NCBI GenBank assembly: GCA_037957365.1
Contig: JARHVA010004806.1
Coordinates: forward strand, 732,001 to 796,000
DNA length: 64,000 nucleotides
Direction of reading: 5' to 3'
From: Torreya grandis
Lineage: Eukaryota > Streptophyta > Pinopsida > Cupressales > Taxaceae
Positions 36,167 through 49,278 of this stretch are shown piece by piece. The notes below the pieces were generated by a model that had not been told where the DNA came from, did not search any database, and saw only the letters and a list, made by a program, of their open reading frames with translations. Position numbers and translations under genes: made by a program. Position 1 is the stretch's first letter. Each line of letters begins with the position of its first letter.

Positions 36167-37550
36167 TGTAATGTCCCCTTCTTATACTTGATCAATATGT
36201 GCTTTCCATTAGCTTTTTATAGGGTTCTCATAGGCTAATTGGGTATGGTTAAGGGACTTGGGTCCTTTTTGGGCTTTGTAGAGGTTTTTATAAGTTTTCT
36301 GGTGGGGGTTACTACTTTTGGCAGTGACTATTTTTAGAACTTAATATTTTTAGTAAGTTTTAGTGCTTTTCAGATTAAGTCAGTTTGGTGTTTGGACGCA
36401 CTTACTATTTTTAGCATTTTATTATTTTTAATAAATGTTATTTTTAGCAATGATGGTCTTGGCCTCTATTTTTCCAATAGTTTAGTATAATATTTCCTTT
36501 TATGGCTTTGGTGAGTTCTAAAACTAATCGAATTAATATTTAATATTTGTCACTTAAATTTTATTATAAAATTACTTTATAACTTAAATGAGGGTGGTGT
36601 GTTCACTATAAACTCCCTTGATTCATGCCTACAAAAAAAAATGTGACTTCAAGTTGTTTCTAAAATATAAATATTAGCCTCCAAAGTGGATGCCATGTTT
36701 GGGGAGGGATAAGAGGGAAAAATTAAAATTAAATTAAAAGGGCTCATGAGAGGGGCGTAACATCTTGGAGGGAAAAGTTAAAATTTGAAATGTGTTATAT
36801 GAAAACCCACCCCAATTGGTTGGCATTTGGATTGAATATTGATAATGGTTTTGGCTTGTTAACCAAGCATGCTAGCATTGATATGACCAAACCTATCTTC
36901 TTTTGGCCACCAATTTGCCCAGATACTAATTTTATTTTACCCATATGAGATTTTAATATATTTAGATCACCTGATCACTCATTTTGAATGGTTACTTAAG
37001 TATGATTTCTATATTTACACACATAATCATGGCATTCTGCTCTCTAATTATGTGATTATTCTAGGTGGTTTTGGGTATACTTTTGGCTGCTCTTGTTCTA
37101 GTTGTTGGGTTCAATGCAGTCATGACATTTGAGCATTTTGGATCATTTCTGGTTTGTCTATCTCCCTGAACAATCATAAACTTTCTTTTCTGATATTTTT
37201 TTTTATTAACAACTCCCCTTTAGTTTTGTGAACACTTTGTGCATTGATGGTAGATTTCTAGGATTATTGCATTTTTATTGTTGTGATTTGCTTATAAAGC
37301 ATCTTTTTGATATTTGCAAATTTGCATGAAGTTATTTGGAATTTTTTGGTATGAGATTTTTTAACATTTTTTTTTATTGTTTATTACTTTTGAGTAGTCC
37401 ATGAAATTATCAACTTACAGCTATCAACTTAGGACCAACTATTTGCTGTGGATGGATGATTTTACACTGAATAGACTTTAGAGCCTTTACGTGCTCGATT
37501 GACTTTAGGATGTTGATGAGTTTTTTGTTTACCCTTGACCATAACACTAT
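36167..37550 (+). mobile_element. Possible Gypsy LTR relic
   Basis: At 36167 the sequence reads 'tgtaatgtccccttcttata'. From memory this resembles the start of a recurrent class of gymnosperm Gypsy LTRs; I have not verified it. It is followed by about 1.3 kb of less AT-rich, T/G-rich sequence that includes 'cactataaactcccttg' at 36613 (TATA-like). I found neither a clear 3' end with primer site nor a second LTR. A weakly primer-site-like 'tggtatgagat' at 37349 has no CA before it. No coding region is seen. Confidence 0.28.
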
Positions 37551-39939
37551 CTCAATTTTAGGGCATGGTAAAAAAGGGGTAAAGGGATTCTAAGACAAGT
37601 GATCAAAGTTAGAGATTAGGGATCATAGGAAGAAAATAAGATTCCCTACTGAGGGTAGCAATGATGATTCAGAACCATTTGTAATGGGCACTCTTTGTGA
37701 AAATATCATAAAACTAACAAAAGAGGAAGTGGGAATTTACAAGTACATATGACCCAGACAGTAAAAATATTTATAATGTATCTGAAAGCATTTGTAATTT
37801 TTTTCATTCATGTAATTTTTCTCTTTAAAGCTCTTATTTTTGTGACTTTAGGTCACTTGATCTTTTCCAAGTTTTTAATGTTTTCAAATTACATGATAAT
37901 TTCATAGTTTCTAATTTTGTTTCAAATAACATAATAACCTGATCATAACCCCTTCAATTATTATCATTCATATATTATCAGCTTCAAAAATAGATTAGAA
38001 TTGCATCTCCCTAAAATTGGAGAGCTTATATAACTATAGCCTTCTATAATGACTTCTAATTGTATGATATGAAAAATTAGAAGACCCATTTTCATGTTGA
38101 TTATGTAACATATCATACTATAATTGAATTTAAATACCCCATAGTTCTCTTAGACATTTAACCAAATAATCAATGATTATAATCTATACACCCTCATTTG
38201 TCATACATTTCCAATATAGAATTTCCCACATGAGGCATTAGGCACATGTCCAGCTTTGGCCATGTGATCATTATCAGGCTGTATGCCTACTCCTTACATT
38301 TTATAATAGAGGATCAGTGCTTATTCATAGAGACCATTGATGGTATACCCTCTAAAAATATGTTCCATTTGAAGCTAATTATATGATATATTTTATCAAA
38401 CACTACTTTTGCATCAACCATTATGCCAAGAGATGGCAACTTCAAGTTAAGTTTAGAGAAGTAGAAACATCAAATAAAGGCACTCTATATGTAATTTGTG
38501 AATTATTAAGTGTTATCAAATGATAAACCAAAGGCTCTCAACCTTGAAATTTTGGATTCAAGCTTCAAACCTATGGTGGCAAGTTAACGAGATACTTTTG
38601 TTTTAATTTCTTCATGAAAATAGTCTTTTGCACTTATACACCTTATTTTGCATAATTTTTTACATCTTAGTGAAAAAATCAAAAAATATAGATATTCACA
38701 CATTTGATTATATAAAATACTCCCATAATAATTTTAAATTTATTACTCTATATAAAAACTCAATGATAAGTCTATAATTTTTATGCTAATTAATCAGCTG
38801 TAGCATTTAGGATGAACCCTGCCTTAGATTCATAAAGTAGATCACAAGGTACACTTAAAGATGTATAATTCAATCACGAGATGTCTAATTTAAATTTTAT
38901 TAATTGCAATGACAAAGAAATACCTAAAAGAGTGAAGTATCTCGTCAATGGTTCTAACTGGAGAATATATTTCCACCTTATGTTAAGTGATAAGTGTCTA
39001 TATCCATATCCAATACCATGCAAGCTGAAATGAGTTCCTAATATGAATATATAGTATAAAATCTTGTATTATTTATTTAAATCCATTCATGCATTTGGTG
39101 TATCAAAACTTCCATGTATAATTCCTCAAGAGGATTTGTTTTTCCATTTATTTCATACATTATTCAATTTTTTTACCTCATGAGTTTGGAGATCATGACT
39201 AAGCTTGAAAGCAAGTTTGTTTGGGTGTGTGCACCCAACCATATTTGGTCCACATCAGAGATGCACCCAAGCTCAAATACACACCTTAAGAAAAATAATG
39301 CACCCTATCACACTAGGTGCATTTCCATTAATGTCATATGTAAGACCCACTCGTAACTTGTATACCCCTGCAACTGTGCACTGAGACAACCTTGCTTGAA
39401 AGTAAACCAAATCTTGCCAATCCAACTACACCTAGAGTACTAATTCTACTAAGTGTTTTGAGTGAATCTCATACATACATGCACAATTATGTGAAATAAA
39501 TAAAATACAATCAACCTATAATGGGACCATACAATTGTTTAGCCTATCATAGACAAGTTCATTATTAATTTTTCTAACATTATCATTGCATCCTATGAGA
39601 TTTTCTATGAGAATGCAACATACAAATAATACATTTATGTTTGACAACTTTATCTGGCTCTTCTATCTCATAAAAGTATTCACCCTAGATGATAAACTAA
39701 TGTGCATTACATCTTTCTTAATATGATGAAATATAACTTATAAGGCCACATGAAACCCACTATATTAGCAACTTAGAAATGGAAAAATAACACCAAGTTC
39801 TTGGCTATCAATTTAGGATGAAATTTTATAATTTTTAGTTAAAGTTTTTTATAAATTGTGTCACTAATAATCTCTATGAGAACATTATCCATTTTTGAAG
39901 TGATGAAAGGGGATTAAATCCCTCTCAATAATTTATGTT
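37551..39939. other. AT-rich region, no gene seen
   Basis: No recognisable coding motif. The 80-codon plus-strand frame at 39114 lacks support. Confidence 0.4.
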
Positions 39940-40172
39940 CCCGTAATCTTTGAGATAAACTTGGTAGCCCTGTGGCACTCGTCACATACACATAGTTTCC
40001 TTGTGATTTGAATAGGATTTCTAGGCCTTGTGTTGATGATTCCAAATGCAATGGCCAATTTTTCAATGTAACTACCAAGTATCTGTTCCTTTATCTCATC
40101 CTCTGTGTCATATGGGATAGATTTTTTATTAGATATAAACCCTATAAAACTTGATAATGCATCTGCAAGCAT
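39940..40172 (-). pseudogene. PPR DYW-domain fragment C
   Basis: The minus strand encodes, without interruption from 40100 to 39940, the start of the DYW cytidine-deaminase-like domain of plant organellar RNA-editing PPR proteins. It reads EQILGSYIEKLAIAFGIIN, then PIQITRKLCVCDECHRATKF and ISKIT, followed by a stop. In intact DYW domains the first block is a HSEKLA motif, whose His and Glu serve zinc binding and catalysis. Here His is Tyr (SYIEKLA), so the deaminase would be inactive. The second block keeps both cysteines (CVCDECH). The C-terminal half ending in D-Y-W and all upstream PPR repeats are missing. Strand is opposite to relics A and B, so it arrived separately or was inverted. Confidence 0.85.
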
Positions 40173-43100
40173 GTCCCCATGTCAATTTAAAAAATAAATA
40201 TATATTGATAAAAAAACCCTAGGAATTGATGATGCAAGTGATGTAGATGCAACTTTATGAAAATGGACCCCATAGACTTTCCAACCTGGAGCCAACCTGA
40301 AAGATGGAATTATGGTTCGTAACTGATGGATGCATCATTTGGTAGATTGGGCACTCACCAGACAAAATACAAATTAACTTAGCATATATAATCCAACATA
40401 AGATTAGGAAATAAAATAAGATTATATTAGGCCTAGATAATGATTAGGTTATAGATATGGATTGGGTTGATTCTCCACATCTACCTACACAAGCCCAATC
40501 AGGGGAGAAATTTAGGGTGATCTTTATCTATCTATATCTGGGTGGGTGGGGTAGGCATATTAGTTATATCATCATCCATAGATATATTAATATTGAAACT
40601 TATAGATAGAATTCATGCTATCACTGGCTGTCCCTAGGACTTGATGATGTAAGCAATGTAGATGCAACTCTATGAAAATGGCAATGCTCATTTCCATAAA
40701 TGTCTTGGCAATGACAATTAACAAGTAGTTTTTAGTTAGTTATGCATGGAATAACCTGGAATTTTTTTGGTTTTGGAAGTAATTATTCATTTTATATTCA
40801 AAGGATAAGGAATTAAATCCCAAGAAATATGAAGGAAGATCTTAAAAATTTGGAAATGAAGCTCTATACCCTATTTTATTCTATGTTTAATGGAGAAATA
40901 TTGTGTTGTTATCATTCAATAAAAGAAGGTTGACTATGTGGTAGTTTTCATGTTTATATAGTTATTTGTAAGTCTTTTTTATGATTAAAATAGCCTTTGT
41001 GGACTAATTTTGGTAATTTTCATGTTACTATATGGTAAGTCTATGCTATCCTATTTATAACCTATCAACACAGTCAGGTAGGGCATACAATATTATGGAA
41101 AGTTACATAGAGGATTCTTGAGGTATTAATTTGTTCCAAGAAATGAGGGGAGGTGATAAGAACCTTATCTAACATTTTTCAAGGTTTAAAACTTTATTTT
41201 AAACCTAAATCTTGAAGACAATACTCACCATGTATATAATCTAGTTTTACACTAAAAAACAAGATAGAATATGAGTATGTAATTAAACAAAAATATTCAT
41301 AGATAGTTTGTTGATACCAAGGGATAAGATGCCTTGTTTTGAACATATATAAATTGGGAGAAAATTTTTAAACATATTTTAAAGTCCAAAGATCCTCAAG
41401 AGATCACCTACAGACTCTATTTTCTATAATTGCATAGTTTGTGTGCACAGATGAAGCAGTAAACATGGATAGTATAATGGGAATTAAGACCTAAGAAAGA
41501 AGCTCTACATTATAAAGGGGAGATAAACTTAATCAAAGGTTAGAAAATATTTTTATAGTTTTATAAAATATTATGGAAGATTAAAATTCATTGATAGACC
41601 TTGGGAGCCTGTAGAAAAAATATGTATATATATAATGTGAGCAAGATATTAGTGGGAGATATGAATATAGGACTAGAGGATAAAAATGAGTGTGCGTAAT
41701 ATATTTAGAATGGTGAAAAAATCCATAAAAATCATTGATATATCCTTTAAGTGCAAATAATAACTCCAGAACCTAATTTAGGTTCTCTCAGTGACTGCAA
41801 AATAGTTTTGTGTGTACATGACAAGAAAGAATGTCATGAAACTAGTGAGAAGACATGTGAACTAGTGAGTCAATTGATTGGAAAAGTTGAGTAAAAGTTA
41901 CACAGACCTAAAACAATAGTTATAAAGTTTTGACACCTAGTTGAGGGTGTAAAAGAACAAAAAGAAAGGCCTTGGGTCATGTCTATATCAACAAGCCCTA
42001 ATTTCGAGTCTTTAATTTCAAAACAAATTTTGAGATGTTCTACCTATTGAATATACTTAAAATTGGTAGTTTTAAAGGTGTATTTTTTGGATTACATATT
42101 TTAAAGGTTTTAATATAGTAAGGTATGATTATATACCTATACAACTACTTATGTGATTTCAAGAGCAGATTAGGCCTAAACAAGCTGAATAAGGACCTAA
42201 GTGGAGTTGGAGAAAGGACTTCCTAGGTGATTTTGGGGATGAAAATTTATACAAGAGAGGGAAAAATAGATGGTATTGAGATTTAACATTGATGTATATA
42301 AAAAAAATTTTGTACACATCTAAACCTAAATAATTTTAGCCAAAAAGGGCTACTAGGGACTGAGTAAGCTACAATCAAAGAGGAGTTTGGAGTTAGGTGA
42401 AACTATGATAAGAATATAAGGGAAGTGAGAAGTCCAAAAGGAATATAGAGATTAATATTAAGTTGCTTAGAGTTATCAACCAAATCAATGAACTTAATAA
42501 TCATTAAATGCATGTTGAAATCTATGTTGTATTTAATGACTTTAGTGGGTGGTTATGAGCATTAATGTAAGTAGATGGGTTATATGGTTATATAAACACA
42601 CCCCTAAAATTGTGTGAAGGAATTTAGAGAAGCCTAGAGGAATTTATAGAGCATGGACATTAAATAACACTACCAATAGTGATCTATCCATAGATTTGGG
42701 GAAGGGACTAAAGGGGCAAATCATGTCCCTACTCATTAAGCTTGCACCCTAGACATTCTGAAGCTTGTATTTGATTTTCCTTATGTTTATTATTAAAATA
42801 ATGAGTATAATTTGAAAAATAGGCAACTGAAATACTATTCTTTTCTTCTAAATTGAGGTTATTTTGTGTTGATGATAAAGTAGTGTTCCTTCTGGGACCA
42901 CTGAATTCATATAAAAGGTTAGAGAGTATTGACTATGGGAGTGAATTTTGATGCATGTATTTTGTACATGTATTTATTGTCTCATTTACCTTTAGAATGT
43001 ATTTCACTCAGAAGATATAGTTTAGATAAGTTGAAAAAGTATTTGGAAGTAAGAATTGAAAAAGGCATTTCATTTATTTGATAGTAACTTCATATATGTG

Positions 43101-43923
43101 TTCCAAGGAGGAGAATCCTTATTTTAAATTAGTCACTTAGTCACCCATGTATAAGTTTAAACAATTGTTGACATCTTTACCAAGTAAGAATTTTTGTGTT
43201 CCCTTGCTTGTGATTCTTTTATATTGAGTTGACATCCAAAATAAAGGTGGAAAAATATCTTGTTTAATTCTCTAAAAATTTGCCTGTTGTGGTGAGATTG
43301 ATCAAATTCACTATTTACATAATAAATATTAAATGAATATAATAATAATGAATTTTGGTGCTTATAATTTTACATCACAATCATAATAGAGTTCTTTACT
43401 ATCTTGTTATAAATCTTCCAAATAATCCACTCATGTAGTCATGACCTTTTCTATTTTTTTGGAATTGGGACAACTCTAGTTCCTGGTAACTTGGTAACCA
43501 TTTGTAGTGGGTTGAAAAGGTGCTTTTTGGTTCCAAAATGGTTTTCTTAGAGAGGGACCAAAAAAATTTGGACATCAGCCCATTTTGTATCCCTTTTAGG
43601 AACTATAACTTGTCTTGATAAAAGTTTCCAATACTATTTTAAGGTGCCTCCAAATATTTGAGATGCTTATATTTGGCATGAATTTTATATGGACCATAAA
43701 GTTTATGACCGATGCATACTAAAGCCTAAAATTATCTTTTTGGGAAGTATATGTAGACACCAAGTTGGGTTTAAATTCAAGGTCAACCCTATTGTCTATT
43801 TAGCATTGCCTTTGATAAACTAAGATGATTCAATAGAATTAATAGTAAGGAAACATTTAACATTGCCTCTCATATGTTAGGATGATTAAGTACAAATTAA
43901 GTAATCACTAAATAAATTTTTTA
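40173..43923. other. Region without recognisable genes
   Basis: A ~50 bp segment (ttgatgatgcaagtgatgta and onward to 'tatgaaaatgg') at about 40219-40265 recurs at 40636-40681 in direct orientation. A G-rich patch lies at 40541-40556 (gggtgggtggggtagg). 42545-42780 has a 'ggttatataaaca' TATA-like motif followed by GC-richer sequence and could be LTR debris. No coding region is supportable. Confidence 0.4.
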
Positions 43924-45790
43924 TGGTACCTTCAAGGTATCTCTTATGAGATATCTTGAAGGATCCTTATAATAGCTTAAAGGCATAAAAAGGAACCATT
44001 AAGGTGTCTCATAGGAGATAACTTGAAGGTATTATAAGGAACTATCTTCAAGGTATCTCCTATAAGATGCCTTGAAGGTATTTTCAAGGACCTTTAAGGT
44101 ATCTCCTATGAGATACCTTAAATGTATTAAAATTACTAGAAGATACATTAAAGGTTTTTGTAATACCTTCAAGGTCCTTGTAATAACTTGAATGTATAAA
44201 AATGAACCATTAAGGTGTCTTGTAGGATACACCTTGAAGGTATAAAAAGGAACCATTCATGTGTCTAGTAGAAGATACCTTAAAGGTATTATAAGGAAAT
44301 ATCTTCAAGATATCTCCTATAATATTCATTAAAGGTATTTCAAATACCTTTAAGGTAACTCCTACAAGATACCTTTAATGTAATACAAAGACTAGAAGAT
44401 ACCTTGAAGGTTTTTATAATATCATCAAGGTATCTCTTAGGAGATACCTTGAAGGATCCTTGTAATAACTTGAAGTTATAAAAAAGAACTATTAAGGTGT
44501 CTCATAGGAGATAAATTGAAGGTATTAAAAAAAACTAGCTTCAAGGTTAAGGTATCTCCTATGAGATACCTTGAAAGTGTTACAAGGACTAGGATATACC
44601 TTGAAGGTTTTTGTAATACCTTTAAGGTATCTCTTAAGAGATACCTTGAAGGATCCTTGTAATACATTGAAGGTATAAAAAGGAACCATTAAGGTGTCTC
44701 ATAGGAGATAGGTGCCTTGAAGGTATTAAAAGAAACTAGCTTCAAGGTATCTCCTATAAGATGCCTTGAAGATATTTCAAAAACCTTCAAGGTATCTACT
44801 ACGAGATACCTTGAATGTATTACAAGGACTAGGAGATACCTTGAAGTATATTTGTAATACCTTGAAGGTATAAAAAGGAACCATTAATGTGTCTCATAGG
44901 ATATACCTTGAAGGTATTACAAGGAACTAGATTTAAGGTATAAAGTATTAGATGCCTTGAAGGAATTTAAAGGACCTCTAAGGTATCTCCTATGAGATAC
45001 CTTGAAATTATTACAAGGACCTTCAAGGAGAGACATTGAAGGTATGAAGGTATTATAATGAACTTCAAGGTATATCCTTGAATGTACTTGTAATACCCAA
45101 ATTCAATTTATCTCCTATAAAATTCCTTGAAGGTATTTTAAGGACCTAAAATGTATCTCCTACGAGATACCTTGAATGTATTACAAGGACCTTCGAGGAG
45201 ATACCTTGAAGGTATTAGAAGGAACTTCAAGGTATCTCCTTGAAGGTCCTTATAATACCTCCAAAATATATCCTATATATGAAGGTCCATGTAATACCCT
45301 CAAGATATATCCTAATTATGAAATTCCTTGTAATGCCTTCAAAATATGTAATAATAGTTTTAAGAAGGAACTTCAAGGTATCTCCCTAAATCTTGGTTTA
45401 ATAAATTCAAGTTATCTACTCAAAGTTCATTGCAATATATTCAAATTATTTATTATGTATGAAGTGTTTTGTAATAACTTCAAGGTATATCATATATATG
45501 AATGCTTTTTTACTACTTTAAAGATATCCTCTAGGAGATATATTGAATATATGATAATGAACTTCATAACTAGGAGACATTTTGAAGGTATTACAATGAC
45601 ATTCATGGTACTTCAAGATATATCCTAAGAATTAAAGTAATATGAAAAATGTTATAATATCTTTAAGGTATTTCCTAGGTGTGAAAGAGATACCTTGATT
45701 ATATTACAAGGACCTTCATACCTAGGATATACCTTGATGATATTACAAGGACATTTAAGGTATCTCCTTCATGATGCAAGAGCATTAGGA
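43924..45790. repeat. Palindromic satellite, array 2 with ~196-235 bp higher-order unit
   Basis: Same core family as array 1 (ggtatctcctatgagatacc and variants, 'ttgaaggtatta.aagga' and 'cttcaagg' linkers). An additional marker phrase 'aaaaaggaaccattaaggtg' occurs at about 43987, 44198, 44245, 44480, 44676 and 44871. Intervals between full units are about 195-235 bp, which indicates higher-order organisation. Copies decay toward the right; from 45290 onward the palindrome is often half-lost. A 150-codon frame at 45176 and the minus-strand frames at 44032 and 44476 are repeat artefacts. Confidence 0.88.
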
Positions 45791-47274
45791 TATATTCCAC
45801 TTAAATGATGTAAATATAAATTTTTTACTTATTTATAGCCTTGTAAAGTCCTAGGAGTGTTTTAAGAGTCAATAAGGATGTCAAATTTTCCAATTAAGGT
45901 CTATAATAGTCATACGAGGGTTTCCCTTGAAAATGAAGAATTTGAAAAATTTAACTACTTATGAAAGTTTGTAAGGATAGTGACAAGTTGTAAAGGACTT
46001 GAACCATTGATAATGGTATTAATAGGTCTAGTTACATGTGTTAGAGGTACATTGATCTATTGTAAATTTAAATCCTATTTCAAGTCTCACCTAGAAGATA
46101 ATTTTATATTAGAAGAAGCATGCTAGTTAGAGATAAGGGTGAAGAGAGAGATTTATGGTATATTTCAATACTAAGACCAAATAAATACCTATTAAAATTA
46201 AATAATGAGTTTTAATGAACTTAATAACATATAATTAAGGAGGATTTATGTAGGTGGAAAGAGGATTAAGTGGCATAGAGGAGATAATAAGGTCTTTAGG
46301 CATGTGTGTTGTTAGAACAGTCTATATGACTATAATTTATGTATATGTGAAGATTAATATGAAGAATATTATGGTGCATCAATGGATTATTAAATTATTA
46401 ATATGATGTTATTTAATGTTATTAATTTTATTTTATCATTCTTGAATGAATTTTGAATGGTAAACATGAAGATATGGCTTTTAGAATTGAGTATGACTAT
46501 CTTCAATTCAAGAACATGGTTCCATGTGTATTGAAGAGTAAGTTTCTTGAAAATAATGGTCTTATATCACTTGAACTAGTGTATTTTATATTTTTTGTTT
46601 ATGAATTAATAAGATCCATTAAATCTTGAATTTAATTTGTAATCAGTTTGAAGCTTTCCTCATAGAAACCCCTCAATATCATGTTTTCTATGCATCTACA
46701 GTTCATTGTAGTCACTCAAAACACATGTAACAAGTTTCATGAGTTCAGTTTAAGTTTTGGAAAGGTTGAAAGATGTTATTAATATTATATTAAATTTTTT
46801 AGAAATATAAAAAGGGTCCTAGAGTTTATAAATGATTGTTAAGAAACTCTCATCCTCTAAGCTTCCTGAGAAATGCTAAAACATGGTCTTTAAACATAAA
46901 TAAGGCATGTAAAAACCATAATTTAAATCAGACATGAAATTATTGAATGAGATTCAAGCTATATAAACTTAAGAAATGGTATGAATAAGGAACCTTCATT
47001 ACTAGTTTCAATATATTGGCCTTGGAGGACTAACATGGTGGAAACACAAACTCAAAATGGACAAAGGTCTAAGAATGGTCAACGAACAGTCTTAAGAAAA
47101 GTATAAGAGATTATAGAAGCATAAATAAAGTGGGTAATGGATTATAAATCATAAATATAGGTATATTAAATTTTAACATGTTATTTAATGGTAAATTTAA
47201 GTAAGTACACAAGGGTATATTTCAAAGTATCTTGGGATAGTGTTTGAAAGGTGTGAGATTAGCATCACTTCACA
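45791..47274. other. Spacer between satellite arrays
   Basis: AT-rich sequence lacking the satellite core. No coding motif recognised. Confidence 0.45.
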
Positions 47275-48080
47275 CCTAGTACTTACCTTAAAGTAACACA
47301 AATATCCTTGTAATTCCTTCAAAGTATCTCCTAGGTATAAAAATATTTGTAATACATTCAAGGTATCTCTTAGGATATACCTTGATGGTTTTAAAAGGTT
47401 GTCCTCATACTACTTTCAAGGTATCACCTAGGAGATATATTGAAGGTATTACAGTTCAAGGCATTACACATAGGTCTTTATAATACCTTCAAGGTGTCTC
47501 ATAGGAAGTAACTTGAAGGTGTTACAAATTAAGGCATTAAAAATAGGTACTAATAATAACTCCAACATATCTCCTAGGTAATGATATATTTTCAATACAT
47601 TTAAGGTATATACTAGGATATACCTTGATGGTTTTAAAAAGTTTTCCTTGTACTACTTTCAAGATATCACCTAGGAGATATATTTAAGGTATTATAGTTC
47701 AAGGTATTACACATAGGTCCTTGAAATATCTTCAAGGTATCTCATATGAGGTAATTTGAAGGTGTTACAATTCAAGGTATTATAAATAGGTCCTTGTAAT
47801 AAGTTCAAGGTATCTCCTAGAAGATAACTTGAAGGTATTACAAGGACCTCTTTTTAATACCTTTAATTGTAACACCTTTAAGGTACCTCTTATGAGATAC
47901 CTTGAGGAGATAAATTTAGGGTGCTTGGATATAACTATAATTCCTTGTAATACCTTCAAGGTATCCTACAGGAGATACCTTTAAGGTCTTTATAATACCT
48001 TCAAGGTATATCCTAAGAGATATGTTAAAGGTCTTAGTAATACCTTCAAGGCATCTTATTAGAGATATATATCACCTATG
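47275..48080. repeat. Palindromic satellite, array 3 with ~242 bp higher-order unit
   Basis: Same family (tatcacctaggagatatatt, 'caaggtatctcctagaagat', 'ccttgtaataccttcaagg'). The phrase 'aggatataccttgatggttt' at 47372 recurs at 47614, defining a ~242 bp higher-order unit with 'gttcaagg.attacacatagg' inside each. The array ends about 200 bp before the exon-like sequence at 48276. Confidence 0.85.
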
Positions 48081-48275
48081 TGATATATCCATGAATCATT
48101 TTTTAATTAGTGTCATAAAAAAAAAATGTGTTATGCATTACCTTTTTAATATTTTAATGTTTAAAAAAATCTCCATACATATGTTATGGTATAAATAAAG
48201 CTTTATCTCCTACATATAGGTATACATTGAATAATTTTATAATTAACCTAACTAATAATCTCACATATTTTTAAA

Positions 48276-48668
48276 ATGTTTAGGCCAAAAAACCATACAT
48301 CAATGGATTTCAAATGTGGAGACTATATTTCTCTCATAAATAATGGAAAGTTCATTAGTGAAGGAAGGATACATAAAATTCTAGGTGTAGATAATGACTC
48401 TTTAGAATCCACAAATCCAACTTTGACATACCACAATGAGAAAATACCTTTTGGACGTGTAAGTGTTAATGTGGCAAAATATTTTGATCTAAATCTACCA
48501 CTTCCAATTCTAAGAGATTTTGTAGATACTTTAAGGGATGTAGTTGATAGTTTTACTATATGGAGCACAAGAATGATGCAATGTGTCATAGACAATTTTT
48601 TTGTAGAGGATTGCATGGAAGAAGGACACAATAATTTCAGTTTAGTTATGTATATAAATCCATTGTAA
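48276..48668 (+). CDS. Hypothetical exon-like ORF, 130 codons, DUF8039-like
   Basis: An uninterrupted plus-strand frame with balanced amino-acid composition, unlike surrounding repeat-derived frames. It contains KCGDYISLINNGKFISEGRI near residue 12 and, near residues 76-105, LPLPILRDFVDTLRDVVDSF followed by TIWSTRMM. The latter resembles the 'PLP....TL.DAVGSFVQWP..L' core seen in plant transposon-associated proteins (DUF8039-like), from memory and unverified. The ATG at 48276 may instead be internal to an exon, since 'tttaaaatgtttag' precedes 48285 like a splice acceptor and 'attgtaataat' follows near the stop. It is directly upstream, same strand, of the HTHED-family relic and may be its 5' part or a separate gene. 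Whether it is still functional cannot be judged. Confidence 0.45.
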   Translation: MFRPKNHTSMDFKCGDYISLINNGKFISEGRIHKILGVDNDSLESTNPTLTYHNEKIPFGRVSVNVAKYFDLNLPLPILRDFVDTLRDVVDSFTIWSTRMMQCVIDNFFVEDCMEEGHNNFSLVMYINPL

Positions 48669-49278
48669 TAATAAAACCCTAGATTGGATTCATTCATTTG
48701 ATATATTTATGATCCAACCACATTTTGTAGTCTTAAAAATGAGTTAATTGGAAAAAGAGCACATTTATTACAAAAATGTATAACTCTTGCAAATTATGAG
48801 AGAATTGATTATGGTTATATTTAATTTGAACATATAGGAGATATTTTTGGTTCATTCCCAATGACATATAATAAATTAGGAATTTCCATAAGGCACATTC
48901 TACAACATTATGAAACTTGCAACATAGAAGTAACTAAATCATCTATTATTAGATGGCCTTATAATAAGATAATGAACATTTAAAGTAGAGAAATAAATTT
49001 ACCATACATGACACCAAAGGATAAATAAATTGGAAATGTTTGGGAAGTAGTGGATATTTAAGTCATTCCTTACATGAAATTCCTAGAGCAGAGGTATCTA
49101 AAAAACTTAACTCATGCCTACAACTATTCTAGCTGAAAACAATTATAGCCAATCACTTCACTCAGCTAAGTAAAATCTGATGCAATCATAGATAATGAGA
49201 TTAAAAATGTGTATACTAAGAAATGTTAAGCCAAAATATGTCTTCAGTCAGGATTGTCAATTAGAATGCTAAAATCAT
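48669..49278 (+). other. Possible further exon debris
   Basis: At 48830-48985 the plus strand reads IGDIFGSFPMTYNKLGISI then RHILQHYETCNIEVTKSSII, preceded by 'gaacatatag', a possible splice acceptor, and followed by a stop. This suggests one more exon of the same broken gene. The rest of the interval shows nothing. Confidence 0.35.

Noticed and set aside
37346..37360. Primer-binding-site-like 'tggtatgagat'
   Set aside because: Only a partial match, not preceded by an LTR end in CA, and no retroelement coding follows.
43924..48080. CRISPR-like appearance of regularly spaced repeats
   Set aside because: Spacers are themselves repetitive and palindromic, intervals vary, there are no cas genes, and the context is a plant genome.
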